A stretch of DNA of 64,000 nt from contig NZ_RXLQ01000005.1 of the NCBI RefSeq assembly GCF_003953935.1, positions 62,001 to 126,000 of the forward strand, in the 5' to 3' direction. The DNA comes from Massilia atriviolacea (GTDB taxonomy: Bacteria; Pseudomonadota; Gammaproteobacteria; Burkholderiales; Burkholderiaceae_D). The translations under genes and the position numbers were made by a program. The notes below the pieces were generated by a model. The model was not told where the DNA came from, made no database searches, and worked only from the letters and a program-made list of their open reading frames with translations. Of this stretch, positions 59,697-64,000 are shown in pieces; the first letter of the stretch is position 1; each line of letters starts with the position of its first letter.

Positions 59697-59730
59697 AATA
59701 ACCTTTCTAAAGTTATGAAGCACATCCATC

Positions 59731-59759
59731 TTAGAATGTGAAAGTTCATGGTATCGCAA
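59731..59759 (-). promoter_or_regulatory. Promoter of small gene copy 2
   Basis: TTGCGA, 17 bases, TTCTAA on the minus strand, with the same context as copy 1, including CACATTCTA and the GATGGATGTG that follows. Confidence 0.65.
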
Positions 59760-59972
59760 CATTAAAAAACAGGCAACGATTTGTTTTGCCTTAAAAAATC
59801 CATGGTTGTAAAATGGACGCGGTTCCGGGAGTGCCGGCCTGTTTCGTCCGCTAATGAACCGGACTAATGCAACAGGGATAAAAACTGCCTGTCCGGGACC
59901 TGGCCGCCACGCCATGCGGATAACATGTTCAATTAATTGCCAGCGATTTAATCAACCGCGCCGGAGCGAATT

Positions 59973-61631
59973 GTGTACTCTCCCATGAAAATATTCACAT
60001 TCTGTTTCTTATTGCTGTGGGCGTGCTCCGGGCGCGCCGCCGATATTCCCGTCTACGATTACATCGTCAAAAAAGTATTTCCACACGATATTAAATCTTT
60101 TACCGAGGGATTGATTATCGAGGGCGATACCGTGTATGAAAGCAGCGGCGGCAACGGCACTTCCTATCTCCGAAAAACGGCGCTGGCGAGCGGCCGGGTG
60201 CTGGCCGAGCAGCGCTTGCCGGAGGCGTATTTCGGCGAGGGCATCGCCGCCTTCGGGGGCGAGCTGGTCTGCCTGACCTGGACCTCGCAGACCGGCCTGG
60301 TGTTCGATCTGCGGCGTCTCGCATGGAAGCGCAATTTCGCCTATGCCGGCGAGGGATGGGGGGCGGCCAGCGATGCCCGCCACGTGTATGTCAGCAACGG
60401 CAGCTCCCGCATCCGTGTCCTCGATGGCAAAACCCTGAAGCCGGTGCGCGACATCGAGGTGACGATGGGCACGACCCCGCTCGCTCGCCTCAACGAGCTG
60501 GAAATGGTCGGCACCGAGCTGTTCGCCAATATCTGGAAGACCGATCTGATCGCCAGGATCGATGTCCGCACGGGCAAGGTGGTCGGCTGGATCGACTTGA
60601 CAGGATTGCTCAAGCCGGCCCTGCGCCGGCAGGCGGATGTGTTGAACGGCATCGCTTATGACCGGCGAAGCCAGCGCTTGTTTGTGACCGGAAAGAACTG
60701 GCCGCAGCTGTTCCAGATCGCCTTGCGCAAGCGCACGGATGGGCGCCGAGGGCCCGCCTTCGATGCCTTGAACCAGGCTGGCGACGCCACGCCCGATCCC
60801 AGAGTGCTGGGCACGACGGCATTCCGGATGTCGAGCTATTTCAGCGATGTGGGAGATGTCAGCGCGCTGTCCATCCTCCATCTCGCACAACTGGACTACG
60901 TGCGGCGCCATTTCCAGGTGGGCCAGCCCGGCAATGACGGCTTGCCCCTGATATCGATGATAGCGCCCGGCAAGAACGGCGGCGCCGGGTTCACCGATGT
61001 GCAGCCTGGCGCGCTGCGCCGGGCAGCGGTCGTCGACCTGTACAAGTTTCCCAACACCTTGAATGTGGTCAGAATCACCGGCGCCGAGTTGCGCGCGTGG
61101 CTGGAAAAGGGGGCGGAGCGCTTCCGGACCATCGACCCGGCGCGCGCCACGCCGCAGGAACTGGTCGACAGCGCCGTCGATGGGACCAGTTTCGATACCG
61201 CGGCAGCCGAAGAACTGCATTACGAAATCAATCTTGCCCGGCCGCCGGGACAGCGGATCGAGCGCCTTCTGTATCGTCAACGGGCCTTGAGCGATGGCGA
61301 CGAGGTGCTGGTGGTAACAAATAATTTTCGCGTGGTCGGCGGCGGCAATTTCCGCGCGATTGCTCGCGAGAAGGTGGTGTTTGCGCCCCAGGTCAGCCAG
61401 CAAGACGTGCTGGCCGCTTACATCGAGACTCAGCAAGTCCTGACGCGCGCCCGGCACGGGACCCTGAAGAGTTGGCGTTTTGCCAAAATGGAAGCCGCCG
61501 GCCCGGTGATCTTTCATGCGCCTCCAGGGCTGCTGGCGCTGGCGCGGGATAGCGGCTTGAGCAATGTTCAGGAAGCGCCCGCGCAGGACCAGGCCGGGCC
61601 GGGCGCCTATGCGATCGATCTGGCGCAATAA
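59973..61631 (+). CDS. Glutaminyl-cyclase / 5'-nucleotidase C-domain fusion, exported
   Basis: A 552-residue protein with a signal peptide (residues about 5-22). Residues about 28-265 follow the plant-type glutaminyl cyclase (glutamine cyclotransferase, PF05096) pattern: PHDIKSFTEGLIIEGDTVYE, SNGSSRIRVLDGKTLKPVRD, LNELEMVGTELFANIWKTDL and DVLNGIAYDRRSQRLFVTGK. From about residue 290 to 470 it is a 5'-nucleotidase C-terminal domain: AVVDLYKFPNTLNVVRITGA, ELRAWLEKGAERFRTIDP and VVTNNFRVVGGGNFRA. The metallophosphoesterase domain that normally precedes this part is absent. The GTG at 59973 is used because GGAG lies six bases upstream. Confidence 0.85.
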   Translation: MYSPMKIFTFCFLLLWACSGRAADIPVYDYIVKKVFPHDIKSFTEGLIIEGDTVYESSGGNGTSYLRKTALASGRVLAEQRLPEAYFGEGIAAFGGELVCLTWTSQTGLVFDLRRLAWKRNFAYAGEGWGAASDARHVYVSNGSSRIRVLDGKTLKPVRDIEVTMGTTPLARLNELEMVGTELFANIWKTDLIARIDVRTGKVVGWIDLTGLLKPALRRQADVLNGIAYDRRSQRLFVTGKNWPQLFQIALRKRTDGRRGPAFDALNQAGDATPDPRVLGTTAFRMSSYFSDVGDVSALSILHLAQLDYVRRHFQVGQPGNDGLPLISMIAPGKNGGAGFTDVQPGALRRAAVVDLYKFPNTLNVVRITGAELRAWLEKGAERFRTIDPARATPQELVDSAVDGTSFDTAAAEELHYEINLARPPGQRIERLLYRQRALSDGDEVLVVTNNFRVVGGGNFRAIAREKVVFAPQVSQQDVLAAYIETQQVLTRARHGTLKSWRFAKMEAAGPVIFHAPPGLLALARDSGLSNVQEAPAQDQAGPGAYAIDLAQ

Positions 61632-62198
61632 GATCCGCCGCACATCATTGCCGCCCATGCAGTTGGGTTCAATTGAATCGATATTCGTTTAAAAGAGATT
61701 GTCTTGCAAGCGGCGGCTTGATCGTCCATGCGCCGCTATCCATGCCGGTGACATTGTCACGCGCATCGGCAATATGATTGAAAGCGGCGGAGGATTATTA
61801 TCGGAACTGCATATCGGCGATATTAGGCGGCGGCCGGGCGCCCGTATTCGCGGGCCGGCGCGGCGGTGCCGGAAACGGAATGAAAATGCTCGGAAAATCA
61901 TGGCGCTGGGTTAATCGGCGCGGTCTGCGCACGCCCGTTTTATGGCAGGCCGGGGGCGTATGGCCGATGGTTTTAAAGCGTTTATAAAGCAGTTGACCGA
62001 TACGCCGTGGAATGGTAAGTTCGCTTCTGATGTGGCATTTTACTAACTGCGGCGGATCTAAATAGGACGCCGCACCGGATAAAATGCGCGCATCGTTGTT
62101 CGTGTTAATAAAGTTTATCTCTGCATGGTATTGAAATAGCCGCCAAGTTGTCTTTTGGAATGAGTATTTTTCTTTGAAATTTTTCTTGGGAGATTTAA
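61632..62198. other. Intergenic region before the second diiron gene
   Basis: No gene is supported in 567 bases; there are short open frames only. The last 150 bases are AT-rich, with TTGGGAGATTTAA as the ribosome site of the next gene. Confidence 0.5.
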
Positions 62199-62900
62199 AT
62201 GTTATCATCTAAAGAATTTGTTGCCGGTTTAAAAGAATCCAACCAATCGCTCTTCAAAGCCAGTCAAATCAACGTCAAGGCGTATTTTGATTCGAAGCCA
62301 TCGCAAGAGAAGCTGGTGGACCACTTCATCGGCCGCATGGTCAATGAGCGTCTGAACATGGTCGAAATCGCGCAAAGCATCGCCAGCATGCCGGTCGATA
62401 CCTCGGTCGAAGAACTGCAGTTACTGACCAAGCAGGCGCATGACGAAGCCAATCACTTCCGCATGGTGCGCGACGTTATCGAACACATCACCGGAGAAAC
62501 GCTCGACGTCGAAGCGGCGATCCGGGCCGAGGCGGCCAAACCGACTGCCAAGGGCGCCGAACTGCTGAAGAAATACGAAGCCGACACCGATCCGATCGCG
62601 CTGGCAGCCTATCAGCTGGTGGCGGAAGGCCGGGCCGAGGCCGTCTGGGACCAGATGGCGAACTGTATCGAAGACGACTTCATCAGCCGCACCTACGCAA
62701 AAATCGCGCGCGACGAAGGCTTCCACGCCAATATCGGTGGGATGAAACTCGAGCGCCTGATCAAAACCGAAGCCGACCAGGCCCACGCCGAAAACCTGGT
62801 CAAGCAGATGCGCCGCGACCTGTTTGAAATCAGCTGCATGAATACCCTGGCCGCTCCCGCTGCCAAAGCGCTGGTCGCCGACGCTTACGGCTGGCACTGA
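62199..62900 (+). CDS. Diiron ferritin-like protein (second)
   Basis: A 233-residue helical protein. Iron ligands in the four-helix order are Glu in RMVNERLNMVEIAQ, ExxH in AHDEANHFRMV, Glu in LVAEGRAEAVWDQM and ExxH in IARDEGFHANIGGM. It is not closely like the DUF455-type protein at 49152, so the cluster has two different diiron proteins. The start follows GGGAGATTTAA. A peroxidase or oxygenase role is possible. Confidence 0.78.
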   Translation: MLSSKEFVAGLKESNQSLFKASQINVKAYFDSKPSQEKLVDHFIGRMVNERLNMVEIAQSIASMPVDTSVEELQLLTKQAHDEANHFRMVRDVIEHITGETLDVEAAIRAEAAKPTAKGAELLKKYEADTDPIALAAYQLVAEGRAEAVWDQMANCIEDDFISRTYAKIARDEGFHANIGGMKLERLIKTEADQAHAENLVKQMRRDLFEISCMNTLAAPAAKALVADAYGWH

Positions 62901-63098
62901 ATCCCCGGTCTGAGCGGCTTGCCGTCCAGACCGTAGCAAGCCCGTCGCCGCCGGCAAGCGCTCCGGCATCGAGGCCGGCGGCGCGGGCTTGACCGCTCCA
63001 GCATTGTCCCCTTGTCCCGTGCCGTGCAAGCCGCCGGTACAGGCGCCAGGTGTGCGTGCAATGCATTCTTTGTACTGTCAATAGGGAGGCAGGAAGTC

Positions 63099-63764
63099 AT
63101 GATTAATATCAGCACAGATCTCGATATCAACGATCGCTGGCCGTTGAGTGTATTTCCCGTTGCGCCCGGACAGCAACGGCAGTTCAAGGCGGAAGGGACG
63201 GATTATATATTGCTGAGGAATGCCGATTTTCAAAGCAGCGAGGCGCATTTTCGGGGAGTGAATGGCGCCTTCGCCATCAGCGCCGAAACCGATTATGCCA
63301 TTACCTGTCCGGGCGGGGCCAGTGCGTTTGTCATCCGCTACAAGGGATTGCGCTTGTCGGAGCAGCGTTATTACATCCAGAATAAACTGGACATGGGTAA
63401 TCTGAGCTATATGGATGGCGGTACCAATACCACGGCGGTCAATCCGGGCAGGCTGGGCGACCCGGTGGTGAATTATGTGCATTTCCCCGCGCATATGTAC
63501 CAGACCTTGCATACGCATCCAAGCCATCGTATCGGGCTGATCCTGAGTGGAAATGGGCGGATCGAACTCGATAACCAGGAATTTTTTAATGTCGAAGAGG
63601 GCAGCGCCTTTTTCATGCGCAGAAATGAACTGCACAATTTTATTACGACCGACCAAGCGGTGGTCCTGTTCGTATTCGCACCCGATTCGGGAACCGGACC
63701 GACCGATGAAGTCAATCCGCTGAAGATCCGGACCTACATCGGCCAGCAACGTCATGTGCGCTAA
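63099..63764 (+). CDS. Cupin-fold protein
   Basis: A 221-residue protein. The C-terminal cupin is marked by HMYQTLHTHPSHRIGLILSG (HxH motif), NGRIELDNQEFFNVEEGSAF and RRNELHNFITTDQAVVLFVF (Gly-x-x-Phe..His). The N-terminal half resembles a second beta-barrel. It may bind a metal and a small acid. The stop overlaps the next gene by 11 bases, so the two are coupled. Confidence 0.82.
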   Translation: MINISTDLDINDRWPLSVFPVAPGQQRQFKAEGTDYILLRNADFQSSEAHFRGVNGAFAISAETDYAITCPGGASAFVIRYKGLRLSEQRYYIQNKLDMGNLSYMDGGTNTTAVNPGRLGDPVVNYVHFPAHMYQTLHTHPSHRIGLILSGNGRIELDNQEFFNVEEGSAFFMRRNELHNFITTDQAVVLFVFAPDSGTGPTDEVNPLKIRTYIGQQRHVR

Positions 63765-64000
63765 GCGGCTCTTGATCGTCACCGGGCCGCAGGGCTCGGG
63801 CAACCATCTGTTCAGCCGGGTTCTCAGCATGCATCCGCGGGTCAAGGGCTGGGAGGCGCTCAAGGAAAAATTCTGGGTTCCCAGCGATGAAGAGCCGTTC
63901 GCCGAATTCTGGGTGTATCCGGAGCGCCTGGACGCCGGGGCGTTTGCCGATGCCGACTATTTCTTAGCCAACGTCAGTTGCCCGTTTTTTTACGACGGCC
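63754..64000 (+). CDS. P-loop sulfotransferase-like protein (second), 3' end outside window
   Basis: 82 codons are present. The opening CAKRLLIVTGPQGSGNHLFS carries GPQGSGNH as a phosphosulfate-type P-loop, and VLSMHPRVKGWEALKEKFW follows. It is cut by the right edge of the window. It is akin in plan to the gene at 55752. The start at 63754 overlaps the cupin gene. Confidence 0.7.
   Translation, partial: MCAKRLLIVTGPQGSGNHLFSRVLSMHPRVKGWEALKEKFWVPSDEEPFAEFWVYPERLDAGAFADADYFLANVSCPFFYDG

Noticed and set aside
61699-61987. Short open frames between the fusion gene and the second diiron gene
   Set aside because: No ribosome site, no conserved features and overlapping frames on both strands.

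Overview
The window looks like chromosome of a high-GC betaproteobacterium of the Oxalobacteraceae (Massilia/Duganella/Janthinobacterium type). This is inferred from the gene content and order (pyrG-kdsA-eno-ftsB, dapA-bamC, dnaE2 polymerase, mutS, slyD), the GC-rich codon usage and the abundant ACCGGGGTCAGA-type intergenic repeats. No species can be fixed without a search.

Region 1 (1-12.1 kb): the 3' part of an error-prone polymerase (dnaE2); a 211-bp tandem repeat that contains the end of a PRC-barrel gene; the housekeeping run pyrG-kdsA-eno-ftsB; a small MITE-like element with exact 20-bp inverted ends; and a five-gene chain with 4-base overlaps led by a GbsR/MarR-type regulator with a good sigma70 promoter and a perfect palindrome at the -10. 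Region 2 (12.1-25.5 kb): a DUF3108-like exported protein, a LytS/LytR-type two-component pair, a formylglycine-generating-enzyme-like exported protein, an RcnB-like protein, AraC and LysR regulators, a 152-bp hairpin element that supplies the LysR stop codon, an aldo/keto reductase, and the hslO-thioesterase-GNAT group. A phosphoribosyltransferase-like gene overlaps a small gene by 158 bases. Region 3 (25.7-40.2 kb): conserved genes including ridA-like, a PHP phosphatase, htpX, yciO, a site-2 protease, dapA-bamC, a JmjC ribosomal oxygenase, slyD and mutS.

Region 4 (40.5-49 kb) is a decayed, AT-rich island. A type I secretion ABC exporter has lost its middle by a frameshifting deletion, but the membrane-fusion partner is intact. 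Next come three intact paralogous lipoproteins and one scrambled paralog, a relic of a lipase-type RTX protein 5' end, and a frameshifted RTX lipase-like gene. That last gene is interrupted by an IS481-family transposase, and its Ca-binding end lies beyond it next to an IS66 fragment. I read this as the remains of a secreted lipase with tandem cognate lipoproteins, possibly a toxin/immunity system; the immunity role is inference.

Region 5 (49.1-64 kb) is an unusual accessory cluster: two different diiron ferritin-like proteins, a nucleotidyltransferase, a PaaK-like adenylate-forming enzyme in an operon with a complete NMT1/SsuA-type ABC importer, a methyltransferase, two P-loop sulfotransferase-like proteins, an alkaline-phosphatase-superfamily protein with Thr instead of Cys at the nucleophile, a 2H phosphoesterase, two paralogous 96-aa BamE-like proteins with near-identical promoters, a glutaminyl-cyclase/5'-nucleotidase-C-domain fusion and a cupin. 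It runs off the right edge. I do not recognise this combination as a described pathway, and it is the best candidate for a new system here.

No rRNA, tRNA or CRISPR array was seen.
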